NCBI GenBank assembly: GCA_037447655.1
Contig: JBBHKE010003558.1
Location: 1-64,000 of the forward strand
Origin: Zygnema cylindricum
Taxonomy: Eukaryota > Streptophyta > Zygnematophyceae > Zygnematales > Zygnemataceae
DNA length: 64,000 bases
Reading direction: 5' to 3'
Below the pieces are notes generated by a model. That model was not told where the DNA came from. It made no database searches and worked only from the letters and a program-made list of their open reading frames with translations. Positions 54,450 through 63,832 of this stretch are shown in pieces. Within the stretch, counting starts at the first letter, position 1. Every line of letters starts with the position of its first letter. A program made the position numbers and the translations under genes.

Positions 54450-55379
54450 TGTCCGTGTGAGGGGCAGCCGGATCCGGATGCTTCTCCACACGAACTCCAA
54501 TCCACCACTTCCCAAAAATGACACAAGTTGGAGGGAAACCTTTCGGACTTGGCTTTGAGCCGCATGGATTAAAAGCGTGGGCAGAATTACAAGGGAGAAT
54601 GTATGTAAACTATCTAGCCTCTACAGCTAGCTAGCAAAAGAAAAGAAGAAACTTGAGCAATCGGTGAGAGAGAGAGTAAGAGAAAAGCTCCGCCGCCAAG
54701 AGAAAATTCTTGTCCAAAAGCTAGAAATTCTAAGTCTGAAAATAGACTAAGTATTAGCTACGCTACGCCTACGCAAACCCTAACCTAAGTCTAGGCTAGT
54801 TCACATGAACGAACTACTTAAGATGTTTGGCCAATTGGCGACCAACATCGTCTGCCTTACGCCTAACAAAATCCACCATCCGAGGGTAAAAACCCTCCCT
54901 AACTACATGTACGCGCGAACCTACATGGGTTCGCGACTTAAATATATAATGGTACATCGAAGCGTCGATGGTACTCCCGGATATCGCGTTGCATCGCCAA
55001 ACGATACTTCACGTATGTATTCCAAAATTGTGTACCTGCGCACGAAAACGAAACAATAGTACGCACGCAATTAGTACATATACAAATAGACGTGTACGCG
55101 AATCGCGTACACGTCAAAGATAAAAGAACCAATGTGCCTTTGCACGTGCGGACATAAATCATGCACGCGCGCAAAAATAATTGTGCGTGCGTGTATGATT
55201 TCGTTCGAGCGTGTCAAATATCGCGTGCGCGTGCACAACATCATGCGTGAGTGCGAAATATCGTGCACGCATGCAAAATATCGCTCGCGCGTGCACTATA
55301 TCATGCGTGCATGCGCAATATATCGTGCGCGCATGCAAAATATCGTGCATGCCCGCGACCGACACCATGCGGCATGACA
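54450..55379 (-). repeat. Gypsy-1 5' LTR-like block A1 (930 bp)
   Basis: Plus-strand limits TGTCCGTGTGAGGGG and GCGGCATGACA; on the element strand TGTCATGCCGC to CACACGGACA. No B block lies outside it: the TTCC duplication follows immediately at 55380-55383. The CG-rich tandem array is at 55206-55361. Confidence 0.93.
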
Positions 55380-55383
55380 TTCC

Positions 55384-56187
55384 ATTTAACTAGATTACGG
55401 AATATAGGGCATAGAAACAATTGTAGTATTAGTAACGGACGAAACAAATAGTAAGAACATTTGTTTCGATGGTCCGTATTAAATACTGATATAAATCGGA
55501 CGGCCGTGGTTAGCGCCAGCTTCACGGAAAAGACAATTTGGCCGTTTGCGGACTCCGCCACTCCGGATGACACGTGGTAACATCATACGGGTTTACGGAA
55601 TCTCCGAAACAGAAGACAACAAATCTGGATGTGACAAATGTCGTATTATGGCGACGTTGTACACTATCTGTAAAGAAAGTACTATGGCATCTGTACCTTA
55701 TTGTACGATACAGTCCTGTGATTGGTCAGTACCTTAGTACTAGGGGGTTTAGAAAGGGGTTTAGGACTTATAATATTTTGGGTAGGCAACCGCCTTTCCC
55801 ACAGAGCATCTTATATAAAAGGCCAACTTTGGCCTGTCATAACTATTAACTCAGTTGACCATTTTCAGTGATTCTTTTTGCTGCGGACTCAAGGGAGTCT
55901 AGGCTACACAGGGATGTAGTCGGTCAGAGTTTTTGCCTTCCTAGGTGGCTACATTTCTAAGGGAAAGTCAAAGTGGGTGAATGTATCCAAATCACATATT
56001 CCAACTTTGTATTCTGTGGTGGATTTGAGCAAATAGAAAGTCTTAATTCACAGGGTGAAGCTTTAATGGGGTTTTGATTGTCAAGGGGTCAAGCATTTGG
56101 GTTTATATAAACTTGGATTCGACACTATCTAGATTAGTTTCTTTTGATATGCGAATTCTGTGTGGCTATGGAGCCCATAGAATTTCA
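55384..56187 (+). repeat. Cop-5 3' LTR, part 2
   Basis: ATTTAACTAGATTACGG to CCCATAGAATTTCA. With 44279-44610 this makes 1136 bp, equal to the 5' LTR. CACGTGG at 55571-55577 and TATATAAAA at 55812-55820. Confidence 0.9.
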
Positions 56188-56192
56188 ATCCT

Positions 56193-56707
56193 TTCCCGCC
56201 GCCAGATCGAAAAAAGATTTTGATCGTAGCCGTCATAAAAACTTGCGCGGTATTTGTTGCGCTATCGAAACAAAATGCGCAGTATCTGTTTCTTGTCCGT
56301 ATCGTACTCCGTATTTTTCATAACTGAATGTATGCATTCCGTATATAGTCGTCGTTAAATGAATTTGTCCACATGTAATTGTTTATATACTTATGAAACC
56401 CGATATCACTCAACACTAGCTTTAGACTAAACGGATAAAGCTATCGGCTATTTGGAACCAGAACGGACGGTAGGTACCAAGATCAAGTCATGGGTCTATC
56501 AGGCCAGTTTTTGGTAAATCAACCCATCTACTGCATGTCTTCTTCTTGATAGGATAGGCAGCCATTGCTCTAACTCCCTCTCCAACTTTCAGTGATTGCG
56601 ACGAGTGTGGGAGTTGAAGTGAGGAGTTAGAGGCAGACAGCATCGGCTTCTTTTCTGCAATTCATTTTAGACCTAGAAAATACTAAAAAGAACCATTAAT
56701 TTGTACA
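56193..56707 (-). repeat. Cop-6 3' LTR, part 2
   Basis: Resumes after the second ATCCT and ends TTAATTTGTACA, i.e. TGTACAAATTAATGG on the element strand, next to its polypurine tract (complement of CTCCCTTTATTTT). Confidence 0.85.
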
Positions 56708-56720
56708 CTCCCTTTATTTT

Positions 56721-56888
56721 CTAGTCACCTTTTAATTTCAGGCCACACTTCTCCCAGCTGAAAATAAGCTTAGGGGAAGGCAAAGGTATGGTCATCATAT
56801 CTGCTACAATTTCACTATCTGGTCTATATTCTAAATTGATTATTCTATCTTCTACCTTTTCCTTTACCAAGCTAAGTCTAATGTCCAT
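56721..56888 (-). pseudogene. Cop-6 RNase H, C-terminal end
   Basis: Minus-strand MDIRLSLVKEKVEDRIINLE, YRPDSEIVADMM and PSPKLIFSWEKCGLKLKGD, aligning with the last 55 residues of Cop-4 RNase H and ending at a TAG. It is cut at MDIR by Gypsy-2; the frame upstream (to 57014) is Gypsy-2 terminal sequence, not protein. Confidence 0.88.
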
Positions 56889-56896
56889 TGTCGAGC

Positions 56897-57191
56897 GTGC
56901 CTGATAAACGTGAGGGAAAGGCCCACGGCCCGAAGTCGTCAGCATTGGAGTCTTGCAAATAAACCCCGAATGCGAATGCTTCACAAAATGATAATCATGC
57001 CCGGTGCTGCCCACATCCCTCCTATAGATATGCAGGAAAATGGGAGAGAGATACTTAGAAAGGGAATATGGATGAGGGCAAGGGGAAGGTGAAAGTTATC
57101 CCCTCCCCCTTCTCCCCCCCCCCCCCCTCTGGCTGGGGGAAGGGATTTGGGCCTCTATAATTGGGCTGATATCCCAATTTGCTATGTCAAC
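56897..57191 (-). repeat. Gypsy-2 terminal block B2 (295 bp)
   Basis: Plus-strand GTGCCTGATAAACGTGAGGG to CTATGTCAAC; direct copy of 58367-58661 with scattered substitutions. Includes a poly-C run near 57112-57127. Confidence 0.9.
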
Positions 57192-58356
57192 GGGAAGTCT
57201 ATCGCACTTGTTCCCTCAAAACCAGCTGTCGTGATCTAAGGGGTTTCAGTTTACTCCGGAACAGTAACTCCAAAGCAAAGAGAACTCCAGATGAAGACAC
57301 AAATGCACTACCACGTAGATATATATATAAATAAATATGATTAGTTTTCCAGATTTATCAATATCACCTTGCCCAAAAAAAAAGAATAAAAGATAGAAAA
57401 TGTGAAATGTAGCTAAGCAAGCTTAACATACCCCAGCAATCAACGATGACAATTAGAAAAAGGTGACCCCTCTCCCGATAGTATCGTCAAAAGCTATGGT
57501 ACTCGTGCAACCTTCGGTGTCCGCAGCTCGGAACCTACCAGACTCTTCTCGGTTCTAAACAGCAAAAATGTCCAAAATCTCCCAAAAGCAAGATAGTGCC
57601 AACTATCCGCCTGGACTGTGATTTCCACAAAAGACAGATCCAAAACCAAGATGGTAATAGAGTCGAAAAAACACAAAGATTCTCCAAAAGAAAGTTTGTT
57701 GGAATTTTTCAGGGTTGTATCATGAGACAGTACTGAAAAGCAACCTGTCTCATTCGATCCCAAGTGCCTTATTCATCAAAGTTTGTCAAATTGCAGGTCC
57801 AAAAGTCAAAGCTACGCTATTAACGAATGAGAGGCAAGCAAGTGTAATTGAACTAACACAAGACAAAATAATCCGTACTACACTAGGGGCAATTTTTTTT
57901 GCTCCGGAGTGCGGCTAAATCCGCGGCCGGAAGTAATTATTCGGTCCACTATTATATAACAAAGTCCTGAAAAGGACACCAACTTGCCATACTTTGACCT
58001 AATGTAATTAATGGACAAAATGTCAGCTGAGTTTGAACTAAATTCCTACTGATGGCTACCAGCATAACCTTAATGCAAATCCGGAAAATGACGTGGCAAT
58101 CCACAATGTACCCCCCACTGGGGTTGGTTGCAAATGGTCTCGGTAACGAAATTGCAATCTTTGAGACGCTAGCACTTTGTCGGTCGGCCTCCGTTAGGCG
58201 CCAAATAAATTGCATTCCGCTCAGTTTAGGAAAAACAAGGATCTCGTCCGGCTTGGTGCACTCACTCCTCCGTACTTTGAAGACCGTACATGGTAAAAAA
58301 AACCCGAAAATCATTGGTGATATAAAGGTATGCCTGAAAAGCACATGAGCTTGACA
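57192..58356 (-). repeat. Gypsy-2 putative LTR-like block A2 (about 1165 bp)
   Basis: Non-coding sequence lying between the two B copies, in the place of A2 in Gypsy-1, ending ...CTTGACA on the plus strand as Gypsy-1 ends ...ATGACA. Its partner A1 would be outside the window, so the LTR nature is inferred from position. Confidence 0.65.
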
Positions 58357-58366
58357 GCTGTCAAGT

Positions 58367-58661
58367 GTGCCTGATTAACGTGAGGGAAGGGCCCACAGCC
58401 CGAAGTGGTTGGCATTAGAGTCTTGCAAATAAACCCCGAATGTGAATTTTTCCCAAAATGATGATCATGCCCAGTGTTGCCCACATCCCTCCATAGATAT
58501 GCATGCAAAATGGGAGAGATGCTTGGACAGGGAATAGGGATGAGGGTAAGGGGAAGGCAAAAGTTATCCCCTCCCTCTTCCTCCCCCCCCCCTGGCCGGG
58601 GGAAGGTATTTGGGTCTTTGTAATCGGGCTGATATTCCAATTTCCCCCCCTCTTAGTCAAC
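58367..58661 (-). repeat. Gypsy-2 internal block B1 (295 bp)
   Basis: Direct copy of B2, separated from A2 by GCTGTCAAGT. It contains a run of C near 58584-58593 and ends about 37 bases before the PHD-like coding end. Confidence 0.88.
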
Positions 58662-58698
58662 CGTGAATAAGTTATAAAAACAATTACCCGCTCCATTC

Positions 58699-58842
58699 GC
58701 AGTTCCCACAGAACCGGATGCTGGAGGGTAGAGGGTGTGGCTCCTAAGAGGAGGGTATACAAGCTGAATGCCAACACTGACCACTTTGATTGCAGACGAA
58801 TATGTCGTGCAACTGGGAGGGCTGATTGCAAGCTGATGAACA
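58699..58842 (-). pseudogene. Gypsy-2 PHD-like finger
   Basis: Follows integrase in frame. CSSAC, then VCNQSGQCWHSAC, a TAG at 58744-58746, then in phase RFCGNCEW. The His, the Cys after it and the final C-x2-C align with the Gypsy-1 PHD finger; the second Cys of the C-x2-C before the His is Ser, and an extra Cys lies two residues before the His. The preceding linkers also match (NVAPCHLQGL against NCAPCYLLDL in Gypsy-1), which supports common descent. With a missing ligand and a stop it is probably not functional in this copy. Confidence 0.7.
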
Positions 58843-59834
58843 AAAAGGGGGATCGGCAAAGTAAGTTAAGTGGAAAGTGGGTTCATCTTCCAATCCTTGA
58901 AGATGGCAGGGGGCCACATTGATCTGATTCTCTTTAATTTGTCGACCATCCTTTCCCTCCAATGTAAGAACCCCTTTGTTGGAAACCTCAACCACTTTCA
59001 AAATTACTCTCCCGGCAGAAATATCCAGCATGTCCTTCTTCTGTTGCATCCGATATACAAAGTCCCCCGGCATAAATCGTCGATGCCGAGGCACATAATT
59101 CTCGCTCCGGCGTTGAGAATACCACAACTGATCTCGGTGTTGAGCCGCCTGCAAATTGCCCATGGCGAGAGGCATCTCTCGGTGGAATATCTTGGCTCCT
59201 TCGGCGATCAGTTTTTTTACTGTCCCCTTGTCATCCATCTCCGAGAGGACCACCGCTTGGGTCAATACAGTTCCGCGCAAGATGGGATGCCGTCCAAATA
59301 TAATGAAATAAGGGCTATAGGAGTGGAGAGAAGCATGCCTGCTCAATCTGTAACCCATAGCAATCCAAGGCACTTTTCTGTTCCACTCCCCCAAATCTTC
59401 TTCAACTGCATATTTTCGTAGTGATTGCTTCACTTTCTATACGCACCTTTCGGCCAAACCGTCGGCTTGAGGGTGGTCACGACTGGTCAGCCGATGGTCG
59501 ACTAGGCATTTTTCGAAGAGGTTGGAAAATTCTTCAGCATATTCGGAGCCTTGGTCGGTTAGAACTTCCGCAGGCGCTACGAATTTGGCTAAAACCCTTT
59601 GCAAAAATGCATCTGCAATTGCCATGGACTCCTTCCGAGTCAACACCACAAACTGGATCTACTTGGAAAAATGTTGTATCATGACCAGCACGAAATGGTT
59701 CTCGCGCTTGCTGGTTGGAAGAGGTCCTAAAAGATCCAACGACCACCGATAAAACATCCCCCGGATAGGAAGCAAATAAAGCTCAGTCCCGCCCTTTTTG
59801 TCAAAAGGTGCCTTAACTCGATGGAGATTGGAAA
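58843..59834 (-). pseudogene. Gypsy-2 integrase
   Basis: Ty3/gypsy DDE integrase. The first Asp lies in YRWSLDLLGPLPTSKRE (about 59720-59770), followed by VLVMIQHFSK, a stop near 59660, then FVAPAEVLTDQGSEYAEEF with the second Asp, and PQADGLAERCV with the Glu. A stop at about 59440 precedes KQSLRKYAVEEDLGEWNRKV, MGYRLSRHASLHSYSPYFII and the C-terminal PGDFVYRMQQKKDMLD. The last frame is 58744-59433. The zinc domain is poorly preserved near 59800. Confidence 0.88.
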
Positions 59835-60544
59835 TCAGAGTTTCTCAGTTAGAGGGGGGAGGAACCACTTTCCTTGTGCCGTCTGACCATTTCCGAAGGA
59901 GAACGCCTCTTGCTCAATCATAGGCGCCATCAGGGTCTGTACTCGGGATAATTGATTTCCAGTTAAGTGGGGAAGAGGCGACCCCTGTTTGATAGATTGG
60001 AGAGCATCAAGGTCGTTCCAGATGTCCTTCCGTCCGGCCCCTATGGGCGCTTGCCCCTCCACGTCGGCCGAGAAAGTTGACAGTTCCCCCCCTGATTGGG
60101 GAAGCGAGATGAAAGGGGAGGATGCTCGAATGATTACCAGACTAATCTCAGGGTCCTCATCATGCCGAGCCCTGGTATAATCCATGGTGGAGGGATCAGG
60201 ATTTCGACTAAGTCCGTCGGCATTCCCATGGATTTCCCCTTCCCTATGAACAATGTTGAAATCATATTCCTGCATTATAAGAACCCATTCAGGCGAGTTT
60301 GCCGGTTAACTTACTATTTTCCATGATCCATTTCAGGGGTTGGTGATCCGTAATCAAGGTGAAATGGACTCCGTATAAATAAGGCCAGAAATGTTGGATG
60401 GCCCAATCCGCCGCGAGTTACTCTCCGTGGTAACTGCTATAATTCCCCTCTGCCTTGTTGTTGCTCCGGCTGGCGTAGGCCACCACATATTCAGCTCCGA
60501 CATCATCCACTTGAGCCAGAACCGCTCCCAATCCAAACCTACAA
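59835..60544 (-). pseudogene. Gypsy-2 RNase H and connection to integrase
   Basis: RNase H begins STDYCRFGLGAVLAQVDD (Asp), then EYVVAYASRSNNKAEGNY, a stop after SSYHGE, LITDHQPLKWIMENSK and, after a shift, MQEYDFNIVHREGEIHGNAD with ADGLSRNPDPSTMDY. The linker to integrase is long and variable. Best frames are 60418-60963 (its end) and 59835-60275. Confidence 0.85.
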
Positions 60545-61486
60545 TAATCAGTAGAAAGGAGGAAAGGTCTTTGGTGATCAGGCATCTGGAGCACGGGGTG
60601 CTGTTTCAAAGCATCCTTCAAGAACTGGGAGGAGATCTGTTGTTCTTCGGCCTTGTGCCACTCTTGGTCTTTCCGCAATAGCTGGTTAAGGGGCTGGACG
60701 TGACTACTGAACTCTGGGATAAACCGCCGATAGTAATTGGCCAGACCCAGAAAGGTGCGAAGGGCCGAGATGTCCTGTGGTGGGGGAAGGGCGTCAAGGG
60801 CTGCCACCTTGACCATGTGGGGACCCACAGTCGCGGGAGTCAGCTCATGTCCGAGGTAAATGATTTTCTGTACCCCCCTAAAATGCCTTTGCCCGGGTGA
60901 CATTTCAAACACGCTGCTTGGAGTGCCTGGAGAACGATCTGGATATGCCCAGGTGTTCCTCAAAAGTCTTTGATATTATAATAACATCATCATTATAGCA
61001 CCGGGCTCAATCGATTCCTCGGAGCGCTTCGTCCATTGTCTGTTGGAATTTTGCCGGTGTATTCTTAACCTCGAAGGGCATGTAAATCCATTCATAAAGT
61101 TTGGAACTAGCCCAAAATGCAGTTCTCTCCTAATGCTTCGGTTCCATGGCAATCAGGTGGAAACCATTCTTCATGTCCAGAGTGGAATATATAGTGGCGC
61201 CAGCAAGAGAGTCGAATATCTCTTCCGGAGTCAGCATCCGATACCGGTCAGAGATGGTGGTCGTGTTCACCATGTGATAATCTCCGCACATCCGGAAATC
61301 TACAATCTTCTCGGACGAGTCTTTCTTTGGAGGGAGAACTGTCGGGGAAGCAAACCCATGAAGTCCGGTACTTTCCTGAACGAATCTGGCTTCCACCAAA
61401 GTCTGGACTTTAGCCGTGATGAATTCCTTTTCCTTGAAACTGAGAGGATACTGCTTCTGCCAAACAGTAGTCGTCTTGTCGATCAA
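60545..61486 (-). pseudogene. Gypsy-2 reverse transcriptase
   Basis: From 61486: VQTLVEARFVQESTGLHGFA, FRMCGDYHMVNTTTISDRY and YSTLDMKNGFHLIAMEPKH (first Asp), then stops. The catalytic site near 60990-61005 reads CYNDDVIIIS, so the usual Val/Ile of Y-x-D-D is Asn. After further breaks come KIIYLGHELTPATVG, LRTFLGLANYYRRFIPEFSS and PLNQLLRKDQEW. Ty3/gypsy type, non-functional through several stops and shifts. Confidence 0.88.
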
Positions 61487-61853
61487 ATGGATTCAGAAAG
61501 GTGTTCCTTTGTAAATACCGTCATATGTTTCTGACCATGAGAACACCTGCTTGTTTTCGTCCAATAGCTCGAGAGCTGCGCCTTCTGCTGAGGATCCAAT
61601 TTCTCCCCTAGGGTCCAATCCATTTTCCCATGCTCTACAACAGCCCAAGCCTCTGGCGGTCTACCCAGAAGTTAATGTCGAATTCCAATCCTAGCGGTGG
61701 ATCTGCCTCTACCCATCCGGCTAGGACGCTGCTGCAGACAACTTCCGCTAAGTTGTCGCCATCTGAGCCACCGCCCCTCCCAAATGAGAAAACCTGCGGT
61801 GGTGAAATGTGAATTTGTCTTCTTTCTCTCCCCCCCTCAAGCTGCAAAGTTGC

Positions 61854-63058
61854 CTACATCGCTAACAAATGAGGAGCTTGAACGTAAACAACCATGGATT
61901 TCGGGGACTTGAGACTAGAAAAGCCGAGTGTATGCTTCAGTACCCATGTGATCGAATTCAAGTCCATACTCTGTCCAATTAGGTTGCACCTATAAAGTTC
62001 TGAGATACTTGGTGCTGCTGTGTTCCCTTTATGAAATCCCATCGCTTCTTCCCGTTCTGCAATCGTCGCTGTTGTCCAGATTCCTGCCATACTGTAAGAA
62101 ATCATTCCCACTGCTCCTTTCTGATATGCGTGACTATGAGGGAAAGAAACCAAAGTCGTGAGTGCTCTCCGTGGTAAATCTGGTTTGTTGCACCGAAAGA
62201 AAAGAGAGCGGTCTGGTCGCGTCATAGGGGTGGCCATCGTGCCTTCCCCAAGTATTTGCTGCACCAAATTCTGAGGGTCGGGAATTTGCTTGTCTAACAG
62301 TCGTCCGAGTACTGGAAGCGGGATCATATTGGTCCAATATGCCTTTACTCTATGTGCAGGGGATCCCATCTGTGCGGCGTCGAAAACCAAGGGAGCTCAT
62401 AAATTCCGGGTTACGTGATTCTAGTTGTCCGCAACCTGTTTTCTTTTATCATCTCTGGGTTGACATTTTCCAGAATGTACCCCACCGGTGTGTCCTGATG
62501 TTGATCAAGGCACGTGATTATTTCGATCATCCGGTGAAATGTTCCACTTCTGCGGTCTTGATGCCCTTTTCCTTGTCTCGCTAGGGAGTACCCTTGACAA
62601 GGCCAGCCTTCTAACGCCAAATCCACTCTTCCCAAACTGGCTAGATGAGGCGCAAGGATGTTGTCTATATTTTGGGGAAGACTTCAGTGAGCTGTGGAAA
62701 TAGCTTTCACTGAAAGCTGTTGAGGATATAGGTGATGAAGTTGGTGGAGGCGGTGTTCGCTGACAGCTCGCGCCTCGGGTGAAATTTCCATAGCTGCGTA
62801 TGACTCGACCAGATATCCTGTTTTCACAACCGCTTCCAAATCGCAACTAATTCCCGAAAATAGAGATAAAATACGTAGTCCATAATCGGGGACTGCCAAT
62901 GACACTACATGTCGATTGAACTCCTCGTTACCAAACTTAGGTTTGGAAGCATTAGACAGTTGTGTAGAAACGGCTTCCTTCAATGTTAAGGCTGAAAATG
63001 CCTTATCCACTCCCCGCCGAAGTTTTGCTACCTGGCACAATCTATTCTTATATTCCAC
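61854..63058 (-). pseudogene. Gypsy-2 C5-cytosine DNA methyltransferase domain
   Basis: Same enzyme family and place as in Gypsy-1, with the canonical catalytic motif. Motif I, YGLRILSLFSGISCDLEAVV, and II, YAAMEISPEARAV, lie in the frame 62684-63058. Motif IV, VDLALEGWPCQGYSLARQGK, has its Cys codon at 62597-62599 and is followed by HQDRRSGTFHRM. Motif VI is TPVGYILENVNPE, VIII is VFDAAQMGSPAHRVKAYWTN, and the C-terminal part reads FPHSHAYQKGAVGM, then AEREEAMGFHKGNTAAPSIS and LYRCNLIGQSMDLNSITWVL. The frames are 62684-63058, 62411-62635 and 61854-62390, separated by a shift between motifs II and IV and stops after VI. The motif VIII style (DA...HR...W.N) resembles eukaryotic DNMT3-like enzymes more than bacterial ones, by eye. 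Confidence 0.92.
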
Positions 63059-63279
63059 TTCCCACCGCTTGGAAATTGGGAATTGCTAGATTTCTTTGGC
63101 GATATCTATAGAACTGCCAAACAGTTCCGTCGGAGATGATGTAGTGTACACCGAGTAGCAACCAGACACTGGGACATTTGTCTTCCCCCGGTTCCATAAA
63201 TCCAAAGGAACCACCACTAGGGTTCCTTCCGGATTTTAGGGGTCCCGAACGGTACATTGTTCCTTCCACACGTTAAAAC

Positions 63280-63832
63280 TCACATTGAGCAGGTCCAAGT
63301 GGCCATTCCCAGCAGAATTTCGAATTGAGTCCCTTCCACCACCAAGAAGGGAAGCTCAATTTTCACCCGTTGGCCTCCATCATCAGAAAACTCGATTTCC
63401 ATGGCCTTGATTATTCCATGGATTGGTTGATTGCCGCTACTTACGATGCTTAAGCAGATATTGCTTGGGCAAAATTCAGGCCGAGGTTCCTCGGGCATTT
63501 TTTTGCAAAGCAGAGGTGGTAATGAGGTTGGGGAGAGCTGCGATGTCGACCACAGCGTCCTCGTATCCCCCGTAACCGTTGAGCGTCAAGTTCCCGGTCC
63601 GGTTCAGTATAATAGCCACTAATAAGGCTTTGTAGTCCCTATCCACTATAGGGGTTTTAGGATCGGTGGACAAAAATAATGCGATTGGCGGATTGGTCAT
63701 GTCTACCCCCCTCTTTCCAGAGTGGATCTCCTCTCCCAATGCCTGAATAAGGATTTCTTTAGACAGGTAATGGGAGGATGCTAGAGTCTTCACGTGTGTG
63801 AGGGCATAGGGCATGAGGTGTCGCACTAGCAT
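63280..63832 (-). pseudogene. Gypsy-2 protease region
   Basis: Frame 63476-63832: LTLNGYGGYEDAVVDIAALP then NLITTSALQK. This aligns with the retropepsin active site but reads D-I-A instead of D-T-G. Frame 63280-63498 continues GIIKAMEIEFSDDGGQRVKI and FLVVEGTQFEILLGMATW, the C-terminal protease strand that also precedes the methyltransferase in Gypsy-1. Between this and the methyltransferase, 63059-63279 is a degenerate linker. Confidence 0.75.

Larger units (their letters stand above)
44611..55379 (-). mobile_element. Gypsy-1: Ty3/gypsy element with DNA methyltransferase and PHD finger
   Basis: A 10.8-kb element inserted in the Cop-5 3' LTR, with TTCC on both sides (44607-44610, 55380-55383); the undisturbed site is seen in the Cop-5 5' LTR (GGTTTTTCCATTTAAC). 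Reading on the minus strand: A1 (54450-55379), a 1.7-kb leader, Gag, two zinc knuckles, protease, C5-DNA methyltransferase, RT, RNase H, DDE integrase, PHD finger, then B1 (45745-45933), A2 (44808-45738) and B2 (44615-44804). The outer tips are TGTC and GACA. The genes follow one collinear frame broken by a few stops and shifts, so decay is moderate. Confidence 0.9.
32825..56187 (+). mobile_element. Cop-5: internally deleted copia element carrying Cop-4 and Gypsy-1
   Basis: Flanked by ATCCT at 32820-32824 and 56188-56192. The 5' LTR is in two parts (32825-33063, 41508-42404) around Cop-4; the 3' LTR is in two parts (44279-44610, 55384-56187) around Gypsy-1. Each reassembles to 1136 bp, starting TGTTGATATTTGAG in the 3' copy and ending ATTTCA. 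The internal region of under 1.9 kb has gag and a fused pol remnant like Cop-1. Confidence 0.9.
32292..56888 (-). mobile_element. Cop-6: copia remnant split by Cop-5, cut by Gypsy-2
   Basis: Oldest layer of the right-hand stack. Its 3' LTR is in two parts, 32292-32824 and 56193-56707, separated by Cop-5 with an ATCCT duplication; joined, they give 1048 bp, the family length. Upstream on its strand lie the polypurine tract and the end of RNase H, where Gypsy-2 starts at 56889. The remainder should lie beyond the right edge. Confidence 0.8.
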
